A stretch of DNA of 23,000 bases from JBBKXP01 sp038251315 (GCA_038251315.1 JBBSBK010000053.1:1-23000), one strand, 5' to 3'. Numbered from the stretch's first letter, positions 1-8,691 are shown. Notes: a model not told the origin generated them from the sequence alone. Program-made: numbers and translations.

Positions 1-816
1 TGCTGGCCGACTGCGGGGGGCGACGCACGGCGCTATGCAGGCACGGCGCATATTGACGTGGATGGGCTGACAAAGGACAAGGCGTCAGAGATTGCAGGGG
101 AATTACAGGCCAAGGGCATCAGCATTTCCGGCCTTGGCTATTACCCCAACCCGCTGCACGCCGACGCCGACCACCGCGACCGGATCGTCGGCCATCTGAA
201 AAAGGTGATTACGGCGGCGGAGCTGTTGGACGTCAGGGTCGTCAATACCTTTCTGGGTGGCGACCGGACCCTCACGGTCGATCAGAACTGGGCACGGGCG
301 CAGCAGATATTTCCCGAGGTGATCGCCCATGCCCGCGATTGTGGTGTCACGCTCGCCTTTGAAAATTGCCCGATGATCTTTTCGTATGACGAATGGCCGG
401 GTGGCCACAACATCGCCTATGCGCCTAAGATATGGCGGCGCATATTCGACGAATGGGGCGACGCGGTCGGCATGAACTACGACCCCAGCCATCTGGTGTG
501 GCAGATGATCGACCAGCCGCGGTTCATCCGGGAATTCGGGGCGCGCATGGTCCATGTGCATGCCAAGGACGTCATGATCGACGCGGACGGGCTATATGAA
601 AACGGCATCATGTCGGCGGGCATGGGCTGGCAGGTGCCGCGCATGCCGGGTCTTGGCGATGTCGATTGGGCGGGTTTCTTTGCCGGCCTTTATCGGGCAG
701 GCTATGATGGACCCGTGATCATCGAACATGAGGACCGGAATTTCGAAGGATCGGATGACAGGATCAAGCGGGGCTTTCTTCTGGCCCGTGACGTGCTGCG
801 ACCCTTCGTCAAGTGA
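1..816 (+). CDS. Sugar phosphate isomerase/epimerase family protein (5' end missing)
   Basis: The reading frame is open from base 1, so the gene starts upstream; 271 residues are visible. The fold family is the xylose-isomerase-like TIM barrel (AP endonuclease 2 superfamily), whose members isomerise, epimerise or cleave sugars and keto-sugars with a divalent metal. The usual metal and catalytic positions are visible: Glu in FENCPM (visible residue about 121), Asp in NYDPSH (about 161), the HVHAKD segment (about 185-190) and Glu in IIEHED (about 242). The first visible residues (CWPTAGG then RRYAGTAHIDV) fit the N-terminal half of the barrel. It lies 41 bp upstream of a sugar-binding protein gene on the same strand and probably heads or precedes the transporter A operon. 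The exact reaction is unknown; keto-sugar epimerase or lyase roles are possible. Confidence 0.88.
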   Translation, partial: CWPTAGGDARRYAGTAHIDVDGLTKDKASEIAGELQAKGISISGLGYYPNPLHADADHRDRIVGHLKKVITAAELLDVRVVNTFLGGDRTLTVDQNWARAQQIFPEVIAHARDCGVTLAFENCPMIFSYDEWPGGHNIAYAPKIWRRIFDEWGDAVGMNYDPSHLVWQMIDQPRFIREFGARMVHVHAKDVMIDADGLYENGIMSAGMGWQVPRMPGLGDVDWAGFFAGLYRAGYDGPVIIEHEDRNFEGSDDRIKRGFLLARDVLRPFVK

Positions 817-857
817 ACGACCAGAAGCGACCAACAGACATATCAGGGAGGATAACC

Positions 858-1883
858 ATGACCAAGACACTCACATCCACGACCGCACTGGCATTTGCCA
901 TCGGGCTGGGCAGCGCCGCTGCAGCGCAGGATTACACCATCGGGATTTCCAACACCGTGCAGGGCAACGGCTGGCGCGAGGAAATGGTCTGCGCGATGAA
1001 GGCGCAGGCGCTGGCCTCGGGCGAGGTCAAGGCGCTGAACATCGCGCACCGCAATACTGATGCGGCGGGCCAGTCCGAAGACATCCGCAACCTGATTCAG
1101 GCGGGCGTCAACGCCATCGTCGTCAACCCGGCCAACGCCGAAGGCATCAATGATGCGATCAAAGAGGCGACTGACGCCGGGATCGTCGTCGTGGCTGTCG
1201 ATCAGGCCGTGACCGAGCCTTCGGCCTATGTCCTGTCCAACAATCAGGAACAATATGCCTATCTGGGCGCCAAATGGCTGTTCGAAACGATCGGCGGCGC
1301 GGGCGACGTGGTCTATATGCGCGGCGCCGCAGGTGCTGGCGCCGACAACGACCGCGATGCCGGTTTCAAGCGGGCAATGGCCGAATACCCCGATATCAAA
1401 GTGGTCCACGAGGTATTTACCGGCTGGCAGCAGGATCAGGGCAAGCAGCAGATCCTTGATTTCATCGCGACGGGTATTCCGTTCGATGGGGTCTGGACCA
1501 GTGGCATCGACAACGTGATCGTTGATGCCTTTGTCGAATCCGACGTGCCGCTGGTGCCGATCGTGGGTGCCGACAACGCCGGATTCGTCGGCCAGCTGGC
1601 GACGGTCGACGGGCTGACCGGGGCCGCCGTGACCAACCCCGGATCGATCGGCGGTGCGGGTGTGACGCTTGCGTTGCAAATCCTCGATGGTCAGACACCG
1701 GATCAGCAGACCGTTCTTGTGGACCCCTCGCTTTGGGCGAACAACACGGACGAGGGCAAGGCGCTGATTGCTGAAGCCCAAAACCCCAACCTTGATCCCG
1801 AATGGCCGGTCAGCGTTTCGATCCCCGGCTGGACCACCTACACGATGGATCAGATCATCGCCTGCAAAGGCCCCGGTGAATAA
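858..1883 (+). CDS. Sugar ABC transporter substrate-binding protein (transporter A)
   Basis: This 341-residue periplasmic binding protein is of the ribose/galactose type (Peripla_BP_4-like). It captures a sugar in the periplasm and delivers it to the permeases encoded at 3471-5416. A signal peptide is clear: a basic start, a hydrophobic stretch and a likely signal peptidase I site after Ala23 (AAA|QD). Family-like segments include the N-terminal beta strand YTIGISNTVQGNGW, the INPANAEGI-like hinge region (VVNPANAEGIND) and the central VGADN segment. The ATG at 858 was chosen because GGGAGG lies 6 bp upstream (846-851); the frame extends further upstream but that extension has no such site. 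The gene is followed by a stem-loop (1905-1925), consistent with higher expression than the downstream genes. The substrate cannot be assigned. Confidence 0.93.
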   Translation: MTKTLTSTTALAFAIGLGSAAAAQDYTIGISNTVQGNGWREEMVCAMKAQALASGEVKALNIAHRNTDAAGQSEDIRNLIQAGVNAIVVNPANAEGINDAIKEATDAGIVVVAVDQAVTEPSAYVLSNNQEQYAYLGAKWLFETIGGAGDVVYMRGAAGAGADNDRDAGFKRAMAEYPDIKVVHEVFTGWQQDQGKQQILDFIATGIPFDGVWTSGIDNVIVDAFVESDVPLVPIVGADNAGFVGQLATVDGLTGAAVTNPGSIGGAGVTLALQILDGQTPDQQTVLVDPSLWANNTDEGKALIAEAQNPNLDPEWPVSVSIPGWTTYTMDQIIACKGPGE

Positions 1884-1904
1884 AATCCGACGATAAAGAC
1901 AGAG

Positions 1905-1934
1905 GGCCCCGACCCGGTCGGGGCCTTACTCTTT
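1905..1934 (+). terminator. Stem-loop with T-rich tail after the transporter A binding-protein gene
   Basis: GGCCCCGAC (1905-1913) and GTCGGGGCC (1917-1925) form a perfect 9-bp stem with a CCG loop, followed by TTACTCTTT. It lies 21 bp after the stop codon and 38 bp before the ATPase start. The position within an operon suggests a leaky terminator or an mRNA-stabilising element that lifts binding-protein expression above that of the membrane components, rather than a full stop. Confidence 0.75.
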
Positions 1935-1962
1935 CCCAGCCTGAACAGCGGAACGGCAAGAC

Positions 1963-3474
1963 ATGGCCAAGCAGGACAGCCCGGCACCAATTCTGGATGC
2001 CAGCGGCGTATCAAAGACCTTTGGCGCCGTGATCGCCCTGCGCGATGCGTCGCTGCGCATCGACGCAGGTGAAATCGTGGCCCTCATGGGGGCCAATGGC
2101 GCGGGCAAATCGACCTTCGTCAAAATTCTCACCGGCGCGCTGCGGCCCGATTCCGGGCATGTCCGCATTCGTGGGCGCGACACGAACGTCGCCTCGCCGT
2201 CGCAGGCACGAAAATCCGGCCTTGTGCCGGTCTACCAGGAGCCTTCGCTGATCCCCGATCTTGATGTCGCCGACAACCTGACGTTGGGCAGCACCCCGAA
2301 AGAGCCGTTCCGGCATTGGGTCAGCGAACTTGGGATCGCGGATTTGCGGCTTGATGCGAAGATCGGGCAGCTGCCGCTTGCCACGCTGCGCATCCTTGAT
2401 CTGGCCCGTGCCCTCGCCACCGAACCCGACGTGCTGCTTTTGGATGAGATGACGGCGGCCTTGCCCACCAATCTGGTCGAGCGGGTTCTGCGGGTGGTCC
2501 GTCAACAGGCGACAAGCGGACGCGCGGTGATCTACATTTCCCACCGCTTCAGCGAAATAGCCGAGCTTTGCGACCGGGCCAGCGTCCTGCGCGACGGGGT
2601 CACGGTGGGCGATCTGCCGATTGGCCCGGCGGTCGAGGATCAGATTGTCGAACTCATGCTCGGGGCCAAACTTGCCCCTAATCGGAAACGCGAGGTTGTT
2701 GCGGCTGACGTCGCCGCGCCCGGTTCCATGCCGCGACTCAAGGTGCGGGGTCTGGGCGACGGTGCCAAACTTGGCAATGTCTCGTTCGATCTGCACCCGG
2801 GCGAGGTTCTGGGTGTGGTAGGACTGGAAGGTCAGGGGCAGGACGAACTTTTCGACATCCTCGCCGGGTTCCGACCCGCCAAGGCGGGCAGTTTCGAGAT
2901 CGACGGTCGGCCCGCGACATTCCGGGATCCAGCCGATGCAATCGCCGCGGGTGTCACCCTCGTGCCGGGCGACCGGGCCAATGCACTGTTCATGGACCGA
3001 TCGGTGCAAGAGAACATTGCCGTCCCGCTGCTGGCCCGGTTGCGCCACTGGGGGCCGATTCCGATGCGGGCGCAGACGCGACGGGTGAATGACGCCATTG
3101 AACGATTGCAGATCGAAACCCGCGCGCAGGGCGAGGTGCGCCGCCTGTCGGGCGGCAACCAGCAAAAAGTGACGATCGCACGCTGGATCGCAAAGGGCGT
3201 GCAGACCTTGCTGCTGTTCGATCCGACGCGCGGCATTGATGTGCGCACCAAACGGCAGATCTATGCGCTGGTGCGCGACCTGGCCGATCAAGGCGCAGCG
3301 GTGCTGTTCTACACGTCCGAACTCAACGAAGTGCGGCTCGCCTGCGACCGCGCTGTGGTGATCTTTGGTGGCCGGGTGGTCGATGTGATCGACGCCGCCG
3401 AAGCCGACGACCAGACCCTGATGCGAGCGGCCTACGGACTGACCGAAGACGCTGACGAAAGCGTGCCGGCATGA
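1963..3474 (+). CDS. Sugar ABC transporter ATPase, two nucleotide-binding domains (transporter A)
   Basis: This 503-residue tandem ATPase resembles RbsA/XylG and powers sugar import with the two permeases that follow. NBD1 has a full Walker A (GANGAGKST, 43-51) and Walker B with catalytic Glu (LLLDE, 158-162). Its signature motif is eroded (LPLATLR, 137-143) and the usual DEPT reads DEMT. NBD2 lacks a Walker A lysine (GLEGQGQDEL, 287-296) and its Walker B reads LLLFDPTRG (416-424), but it keeps a good signature LSGGNQQ (395-401). The pattern predicts one competent ATP site (NBD1 Walker motifs with NBD2 signature) and one degenerate site, as in many RbsA-type proteins. The stop overlaps the next start by 4 bp (ATGA), indicating translational coupling. 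The ribosome-binding site before ATG 1963 is weak. Confidence 0.94.
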   Translation: MAKQDSPAPILDASGVSKTFGAVIALRDASLRIDAGEIVALMGANGAGKSTFVKILTGALRPDSGHVRIRGRDTNVASPSQARKSGLVPVYQEPSLIPDLDVADNLTLGSTPKEPFRHWVSELGIADLRLDAKIGQLPLATLRILDLARALATEPDVLLLDEMTAALPTNLVERVLRVVRQQATSGRAVIYISHRFSEIAELCDRASVLRDGVTVGDLPIGPAVEDQIVELMLGAKLAPNRKREVVAADVAAPGSMPRLKVRGLGDGAKLGNVSFDLHPGEVLGVVGLEGQGQDELFDILAGFRPAKAGSFEIDGRPATFRDPADAIAAGVTLVPGDRANALFMDRSVQENIAVPLLARLRHWGPIPMRAQTRRVNDAIERLQIETRAQGEVRRLSGGNQQKVTIARWIAKGVQTLLLFDPTRGIDVRTKRQIYALVRDLADQGAAVLFYTSELNEVRLACDRAVVIFGGRVVDVIDAAEADDQTLMRAAYGLTEDADESVPA

Positions 3475-4442
3475 GGCGGATTCTGTCGGAGAATGGGTGG
3501 GTCATCGGGTTGGCGGCCATGCTGGCTTTGCTGCTCATCTTCACCAAAATGATCCAGCCGCAATTTGGTCTCTCTGGCCTCGATTCTCTGTCCCGCGCGG
3601 TGCTGCCCTTTGCCTTTGCAACGGCTGCGATGGCCGTCGTGGTTATCGCCGGCGGGATCGACCTGTCGGTGGCGTCGATGATGGCAGTCACCAGCGTCAC
3701 GGCGGCGCTGCTGATGCAGGGTGCGGGCGATGTGGCGGCGGCGGGCGTGGTCGTGTTCGTGCTGCTGCTGGGTCTGGCCATGGGGGCGTTGAACGGTGCA
3801 CTGATCGTGGTGACACGCGTGCCCGACATTGTGGTCACCCTGTCGATGCTGTTCGTTTGGGAAGGTGTGGCGCTGCTGGTGCTGAACGCGCCGGGCGGGG
3901 CCGCTGCGGGTTGGCTCAAGGCGATGATCGTCGGGGGGGTGACCATTCCGGGCGTTCCTGACGGCATGACGGCATGGTTGCCCAGGTCGACCCTGTTCAT
4001 GGCGCTGGTGATCGGGGCGATCTGGCTGCCGATCCGCCGGTCGCGGCTGGGCCTGTCGATCTACGCCATCGGCAGCGATGCAAACGCGGCGTTCCGGTCC
4101 GGTGTGCCGGTGGCCCGCACCCGGATCGCGGCCTATGCGATCTGCGGGCTTTTGTCGGCCTGCGGGGGCCTGAGCCTGACCTTCAGCACCGGCATCGGCG
4201 AACCGATCCCCGGCCCCTATCTGCTGGCCAGCGTTGCCGGGGTGGTGCTGGGCGGTGTCGTTTTGGGCGGCGGGCGTGGCGGGCTGCTGGGCCCGATCAT
4301 CGCGGTGGTGATCCTGCGGCTGGTGCGGCTTGATCTGACCCTGCTGGCCGTCGATCCCAACGTCACGACGATCATCGAAGGGACGATCATGGTCGTCGTC
4401 GTCATGCTCGGCGGCCTGCTGGCCGCGAAAGGGCGACACTGA
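3471..4442 (+). CDS. Sugar ABC transporter permease 1 (transporter A)
   Basis: This 323-residue inner-membrane protein belongs to the RbsC/XylH-type permease family (BPD_transp_2). It is hydrophobic throughout, with about 8-10 apparent membrane segments, and carries the family hallmark GGIDLSV (61-67) after the second or third segment. Near the C-terminus is the conserved VLGG...LGGGRGG segment that faces the ATPase. It overlaps the upstream ATPase gene by 4 bp, and its TGA shares a base with the ATG of the second permease (TGATG). The two permeases therefore probably form a heterodimeric channel fed by the binding protein at 858-1883. Confidence 0.94.
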   Translation: MRRILSENGWVIGLAAMLALLLIFTKMIQPQFGLSGLDSLSRAVLPFAFATAAMAVVVIAGGIDLSVASMMAVTSVTAALLMQGAGDVAAAGVVVFVLLLGLAMGALNGALIVVTRVPDIVVTLSMLFVWEGVALLVLNAPGGAAAGWLKAMIVGGVTIPGVPDGMTAWLPRSTLFMALVIGAIWLPIRRSRLGLSIYAIGSDANAAFRSGVPVARTRIAAYAICGLLSACGGLSLTFSTGIGEPIPGPYLLASVAGVVLGGVVLGGGRGGLLGPIIAVVILRLVRLDLTLLAVDPNVTTIIEGTIMVVVVMLGGLLAAKGRH

Positions 4443-5416
4443 TGCGCGATCTTGCACAGCCCACGCCAATCAAACGGCTGGTCCGGTTTCTGGGCGACAA
4501 CCCGATGATCCCGTTGATCGTCCTGCTGCTAGGTCTGATCGGCCTGCTTGAGGTTTTGCGCCCCGGCATCGTCAACGAACGCTGGATCGCCAACACGATC
4601 AAGTTCGCGATCCCGCTGGCGATGCTGGCCGCCTGCCAGACGCTGACCATGCTGACCGGCGGCATCGACCTGTCGGCGGGGGTGGTCGCAACCATCGCTG
4701 CCTTTGTGATGGCCACGCAAGTGCCGCATTTGGGCGTGCCACTGGCGATTGCCGTGTCGCTGGTGCCCGCGCTGCTGATCGGGCTTTTGAATGGCGTCGG
4801 TATCGCGTTCTTTCGCGTGCATCCGCTGATCATGACGCTGGGCACGGGCCTTGTCGGCACCGGAATCCTGCAGGTTTATCAGCGTTCGGTCATCGCCAGC
4901 GGGTCAGTGGTGCCCGAGGTGTTGGGCTGGCTTGGGTCCGGGCGGACATGGGGCGTGCCCAATGCGCTGGTTCTGTTCGTGCCGTTTGCCGTTGTCCTTA
5001 TCATCGGGCAACGGCGCACCGGGTTTGGCCGGCTACTCTATGCGCTGGGCGCAAATCCGGGGGCCGCGCGGCTATCGGGGGTGCGGGCGTGGCAGGTCTA
5101 TATCGCGCTTTACGTTTTGTCGGCGCTGATCGCGGGGATCACCGGGTTGCTGTATGTCGGCCTGATCAAAGCGCCGTCGCTGTCGCTGGTCAATCCGCTG
5201 ATGCTGCCATCTGTGGCGGCGGCAGTGATCGGCGGCACGTCAATCTTTGGCGGGCGCGGCGGCTATGGCGGCACGATTCTTGGCGCACTGATCCTGACGG
5301 TGCTGGGCACCATGCTGACCCTTCTGCAAATGCCCGAAGGGGTGCGGCGCATCCTGTTCGGCGCGATCATTCTGGCGGTGACGGCGATCTACATTCGCCT
5401 GACGGAAAGCAATTGA
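4442..5416 (+). CDS. Sugar ABC transporter permease 2 (transporter A)
   Basis: This 324-residue membrane protein is of the same RbsC-like family as the preceding gene but distinct from it in sequence. It has the hallmark TGGIDLSAG (72-80) and the C-terminal GGTSIFGGRGGYGG segment expected at the interface with the ATPase. Multiple hydrophobic stretches suggest 8-10 transmembrane helices. Its ATG shares one base with the TGA of permease 1, so the pair is translationally coupled. The following oxidoreductase gene begins 12 bp downstream, so transport and oxidation of the substrate are probably co-transcribed. Confidence 0.94.
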   Translation: MRDLAQPTPIKRLVRFLGDNPMIPLIVLLLGLIGLLEVLRPGIVNERWIANTIKFAIPLAMLAACQTLTMLTGGIDLSAGVVATIAAFVMATQVPHLGVPLAIAVSLVPALLIGLLNGVGIAFFRVHPLIMTLGTGLVGTGILQVYQRSVIASGSVVPEVLGWLGSGRTWGVPNALVLFVPFAVVLIIGQRRTGFGRLLYALGANPGAARLSGVRAWQVYIALYVLSALIAGITGLLYVGLIKAPSLSLVNPLMLPSVAAAVIGGTSIFGGRGGYGGTILGALILTVLGTMLTLLQMPEGVRRILFGAIILAVTAIYIRLTESN

Positions 5417-5428
5417 GAGGATTGGATA

Positions 5429-6505
5429 ATGACACGGCTGCACATCGTCGGGATCAGTTTCGACCACATGCATATGGGCGACTTGCTGCGGCTGGTGCAG
5501 GACCATCCCGATGCCGAAATTGCTGGTATCTTTGACCCCGACGCAGCGCGGATGCAGGGCGCGATCGATGCCTTTGGCATCGCCCCAGATCGCGTATTCA
5601 CCGACTTTGACACCTGCATGACCACGGTCCGCCCCGATATCGCGATCCTTTGCGCTGCCCCGGCAGACCATGCCGACTATACCGAAAGGCTGGCGCAGCA
5701 TCGCTGCCATGTCATTGTGGAAAAGCCTTTTGCCGCCTCGGTCGCCGATGCCCGCCGGATGCAGGCGGCGATGCAGCCGACCGGCAAGTTGCTGGCGATC
5801 AACTGGCCGCTGACATGGGTGGAAAGCCATGTCACCGCGAAACGGTTGATCGACGACGGCGTGATCGGCGATCTGATCGAGGTGCATCACTATGGCGGCA
5901 ACCGTGGCCCGCTGTATCATCTGGCCGACAAGGTGACGGTGACGCCTGAAGAGGTCGAACGCCAAAAGCCGACGTCGTGGTGGTACAAGGCAGCATCGGG
6001 CGGCGGCAGTCTGCTGGATTATCTTGGCTACGGCGCCACCTTGGGGACGTGGTACATGAACGGCGCGGCCCCGATCGAGGTGACTTCGGTGATCGACCAG
6101 ACGCCGGGGATCGAGGTCGATCAACATTCGATCACCGTCTGTCGCTACGCGCAGGGCCTGTCAAAGATGGAAACCCGCTGGGGCACCTTTACCGACCCCT
6201 GGACGATCCAGCCCCAGCCGGTATGTGGCTTTGTGCTGGTCGGCACCGACGGCACGATTGCGACTGCTGACTATGCAGACCACGTTACGATCCAGACGCA
6301 GGCGCAGCCGGAGCCGACGCGGATGCCTGTTGACCCGCTCTCTGCAGGGCAGCGCAACGTTATTGCGCACGTGATCGATTGCATCACGCAGGGTCGCGCG
6401 CTGATCGGGCCGCTTGATCCCGAGATTTCGATGATCGGACAACGCATCGTCGATACCGCAGCACTTTCGGCCAAGGAAAAACGCACGCTGGGACTTTTGG
6501 CGTGA
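5429..6505 (+). CDS. Gfo/Idh/MocA family oxidoreductase 1
   Basis: This 358-residue predicted NAD(P)-dependent dehydrogenase would act on a sugar, polyol or derivative in the cytoplasm. The catalytic lysine motif EKPFA (98-102; K99) and a C-terminal-domain segment GGGSLLDYLGYG (191-202) fit the family. The N-terminal Rossmann segment is unusual: where GxGxxG is expected it reads GISFDHMHMGDLL (8-20), lacking the glycine pattern. GAGAGG lies 8 bp before the ATG, supporting this start. It follows the transporter A permeases by 12 bp and overlaps the next oxidoreductase gene by 4 bp (GTGA), so the two likely act on the same imported compound. The substrate is unknown; 3-keto-sugar formation is one option because such enzymes often pair with TIM-barrel isomerases. 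Confidence 0.9.
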   Translation: MTRLHIVGISFDHMHMGDLLRLVQDHPDAEIAGIFDPDAARMQGAIDAFGIAPDRVFTDFDTCMTTVRPDIAILCAAPADHADYTERLAQHRCHVIVEKPFAASVADARRMQAAMQPTGKLLAINWPLTWVESHVTAKRLIDDGVIGDLIEVHHYGGNRGPLYHLADKVTVTPEEVERQKPTSWWYKAASGGGSLLDYLGYGATLGTWYMNGAAPIEVTSVIDQTPGIEVDQHSITVCRYAQGLSKMETRWGTFTDPWTIQPQPVCGFVLVGTDGTIATADYADHVTIQTQAQPEPTRMPVDPLSAGQRNVIAHVIDCITQGRALIGPLDPEISMIGQRIVDTAALSAKEKRTLGLLA

Positions 6506-7617
6506 GCACGCAGACGCCCGACCCGGACACCTATGCGCTAACATCCGGCGCGGTCGCCGACATGGCCGCGCCCGACTTGCCGTACCTTCCCCCAACGCCG
6601 CGCGATTACCGGCCGCGTATTGGCATCATCGGCGCGGGCGGGATTGTCGCCAGCCACCTTGCCGCCTACCGCGATGCAGGTTGGGACGTCGCAGCGATCT
6701 GCAACCGGACATTGTCCAAGGCCGAGGCCCGGGCGGCAGAATTCGCGCCCCGCGCCCGAGTCAGTGACCGGCCCGACGCGATCCTGTCTGATCCCGACAT
6801 CGACGTTGTCGACATCACGCCACATCCTGCCGACCGGCTGTCCCTGATCGAGGCTGCGCTGCGGGCGGGAAAGCATGTGCTGTCACAAAAGCCCTTCGTG
6901 CTTGACCTCGACACGGGCGAGCGGCTGGTGCGGATGGCGGACGACAACGGCGTCAAACTGGCGATCAACCAGAACGGCCGATGGGCACCACACCTGTCGT
7001 GGATGCGTGCGGCGGTGCGGGCGGGGCTGGTCGGCGAGGTGATCGGTGTGCATGTCGCCATGCATTGGAACCACGGCTGGATTGCCGGCACCCCGTTCGA
7101 ACGGATCGAGGATCTGATCCTGTATGATTTCGGTATCCATTGGTTCGATTTCCTCGCCTCGATCACACCCGGTCGGGCGCGCAGTGTCGTGGCCACCGCC
7201 AGCCACGCCGCCGGGCAATCCGCCGCCGTGCCGCTACTGGCGCAGGCCTTGGTGCGGTTGGACGGCGGGCAGGCATCGCTGGTCTTTGACGGGGCGACGC
7301 AGTTTGGGCCGCGCGATACCAGCTTTGTCGCCGGGACAATGGGCAGCCTGCAAAGCGACGGACCCGATCTGGGGTCGCAGACGGTGATGCTGACGACGGC
7401 GCAGGGACGGGCAAGACCGGCGCTGCAAGGCACCTGGTTCAACGACGGATTTCGCGGCGCGATGGGTGCGCTGCTGTGCGCGATCGAGGATAACGCCGAA
7501 CCGGCCAACGGTGCGCGCGAAAACCTGCACAGTCTGGCGATTGCCTTTGCCGCAATCCAGTCGCGCCAGACGGGGCGCGAGGTTGACGTGGGCGCTGCGC
7601 GGCGCATCGATCTGTGA
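6502..7617 (+). CDS. Gfo/Idh/MocA family oxidoreductase 2
   Basis: This 371-residue second family member starts at GTG 6502, overlapping the previous stop by 4 bp. Unlike its neighbour it has a standard Rossmann glycine motif (GIIGAGGIV, 41-49), preceded by about 35 extra N-terminal residues. It also has the QKPF motif (129-132) with the catalytic lysine. The segment LYDFGIHWFDF (207-217) supplies the Asp and His positions normally used with that lysine for hydride transfer to NAD(P). The region NQNGRWAPH (156-164) follows the pattern seen in sugar dehydrogenases of the family. Two different family members in one operon suggest successive oxidation and reduction of one substrate, or oxidation of two related ones. 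No specific substrate can be assigned. Confidence 0.91.
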   Translation: MSTQTPDPDTYALTSGAVADMAAPDLPYLPPTPRDYRPRIGIIGAGGIVASHLAAYRDAGWDVAAICNRTLSKAEARAAEFAPRARVSDRPDAILSDPDIDVVDITPHPADRLSLIEAALRAGKHVLSQKPFVLDLDTGERLVRMADDNGVKLAINQNGRWAPHLSWMRAAVRAGLVGEVIGVHVAMHWNHGWIAGTPFERIEDLILYDFGIHWFDFLASITPGRARSVVATASHAAGQSAAVPLLAQALVRLDGGQASLVFDGATQFGPRDTSFVAGTMGSLQSDGPDLGSQTVMLTTAQGRARPALQGTWFNDGFRGAMGALLCAIEDNAEPANGARENLHSLAIAFAAIQSRQTGREVDVGAARRIDL

Positions 7618-7738
7618 ACAAGCGGTTTTCTGGTTTCAGTTCTTGATTAATGGAAGTTTATTTGCAACCCTTTGAATCGGGTCCACGGACCCATCGCCCG
7701 GCAGCAGATTCCTGTTGCCGGCCTTCTGGGAGGAAGAC
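7618..7738 (+). promoter_or_regulatory. Low-GC leader with two hairpins before transporter B
   Basis: This 121-bp gap starts with a clearly AT-richer stretch (about 7621-7678) than the surrounding genes, as expected of a promoter, although no convincing -35/-10 pair was found. It then holds two inverted repeats. GGGTCC/GGACCC (7679-7692) has a 2-nt spacer. CCGGCAGCAG/CTGTTGCCGG (7698-7721) has a 4-nt loop and one G-U pair. The Shine-Dalgarno sequence GGGAGGA follows directly (7728-7734). The hairpins could be a transcription-factor site plus a leader structure, or a terminator for the upstream operon; no long T-run is present. Confidence 0.5.
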
Positions 7739-8683
7739 ATGAACATCAAAATCGGGCGGCTGATCCTGGCCGCAGCGACCGCCATTACCCTGCCGTTCAC
7801 GGCAGCGCAGGCGCAAGAATCCAAGACGTTTTACTGGGTCTCGCACGGATCGCCCGCCGATCCGGTCTGGACCTATTTTCTGGCCGGGGCCGAACAATGG
7901 GCCACAGACACCGGCAACACCGTCAACACATCGTTCCACAGCGGCGACGTGCCATCGCATCAAGAGGCGATCCGCGCGGCTATCGCATCGGGGGCCGCCG
8001 GTATCGTCACGTCCAGCCCCGATCCGGGAAGTCTTGTCGAGGTTGCCGCCGAAGCCAACGCGGCGGGCATCCCCATCATCAACATGAACACACCCGATCC
8101 CTCGGCCAGCTTCGACGCCTACGTCGGCGGCGATCTTGAAGTCTACGGACGGTCGTGGGCGCAATACCTTGTCGACAACAGTCTGGTGGAGGCAGGCGAT
8201 TTCGTCTGGATGCCGGTCGAGGTTCCGGGCGCCACCTACGGTGTTCAGGAAGAAGCCGGGATCGCCAGCGTGTTCGAGCCTCTGGGCATCACCTGGGAGG
8301 TGACCGACGCGACGCTTGATCAGGGCGAGATCATCACCCGCATGTCCGACTATCTGACCGCCAACCGCGACAAGGTCGACGCGATAATCGGTCTGGGTGA
8401 TCTGGTCACCGGCAGCATCGCGCGGGTGTTCGATCAGGTCGGCGTCGCCGCGGGCGAAATCCCGGTCGTCGGCTGGGGCAACTCGCTCGATACCACGCAA
8501 GAGGTGCTGAACGGCTACGTCAACGCCGCCCAGTGGCAGGACCCGCAGGCGACGTCCTATGTCGCGCTATCGCTTGCCGCGATGGCGGCCAGTGGCATCC
8601 CGCCGGGATTTGATGTGATCACCGGCGCGTTGTACGAAAAAGACACCGCCGCCATTTATGACAAGATCCTGTCAGGTAACTGA
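7739..8683 (+). CDS. Sugar ABC transporter substrate-binding protein (transporter B)
   Basis: This 314-residue periplasmic binding protein is of the Peripla_BP_4/RbsB type. The signal peptide runs from MNIKIGR through a hydrophobic core to a likely cleavage site after Ala25 (AQA|QE). Mature segments typical of the group include TFYWVSHGSPADPVW at the start, GAAGIVTSSPDPGSL, and PVVGWGNS in the C-terminal lobe. The ATG at 7739 is preceded by GGGAGGA with good spacing; an 8-residue upstream extension in frame has no ribosome-binding site. It is followed by a stem-loop and then a permease and a single-domain ATPase, making a complete importer. It differs clearly in sequence from the binding proteins at 858 and 16092, so a different ligand is likely. 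Confidence 0.93.
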   Translation: MNIKIGRLILAAATAITLPFTAAQAQESKTFYWVSHGSPADPVWTYFLAGAEQWATDTGNTVNTSFHSGDVPSHQEAIRAAIASGAAGIVTSSPDPGSLVEVAAEANAAGIPIINMNTPDPSASFDAYVGGDLEVYGRSWAQYLVDNSLVEAGDFVWMPVEVPGATYGVQEEAGIASVFEPLGITWEVTDATLDQGEIITRMSDYLTANRDKVDAIIGLGDLVTGSIARVFDQVGVAAGEIPVVGWGNSLDTTQEVLNGYVNAAQWQDPQATSYVALSLAAMAASGIPPGFDVITGALYEKDTAAIYDKILSGN

Positions 8684-8691
8684 CCGATCCC

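Noticed and set aside
3432..4469. A 345-codon - strand frame opposite transporter A permease 1
   Set aside because: Gln/His/Arg-rich shadow of a membrane-protein gene; no start signal and no domain.
7618..7635. AAGCGGTT as a possible LacI-type operator
   Set aside because: It is only a short imperfect palindrome with no extended symmetry, and no LacI family gene is in the window.
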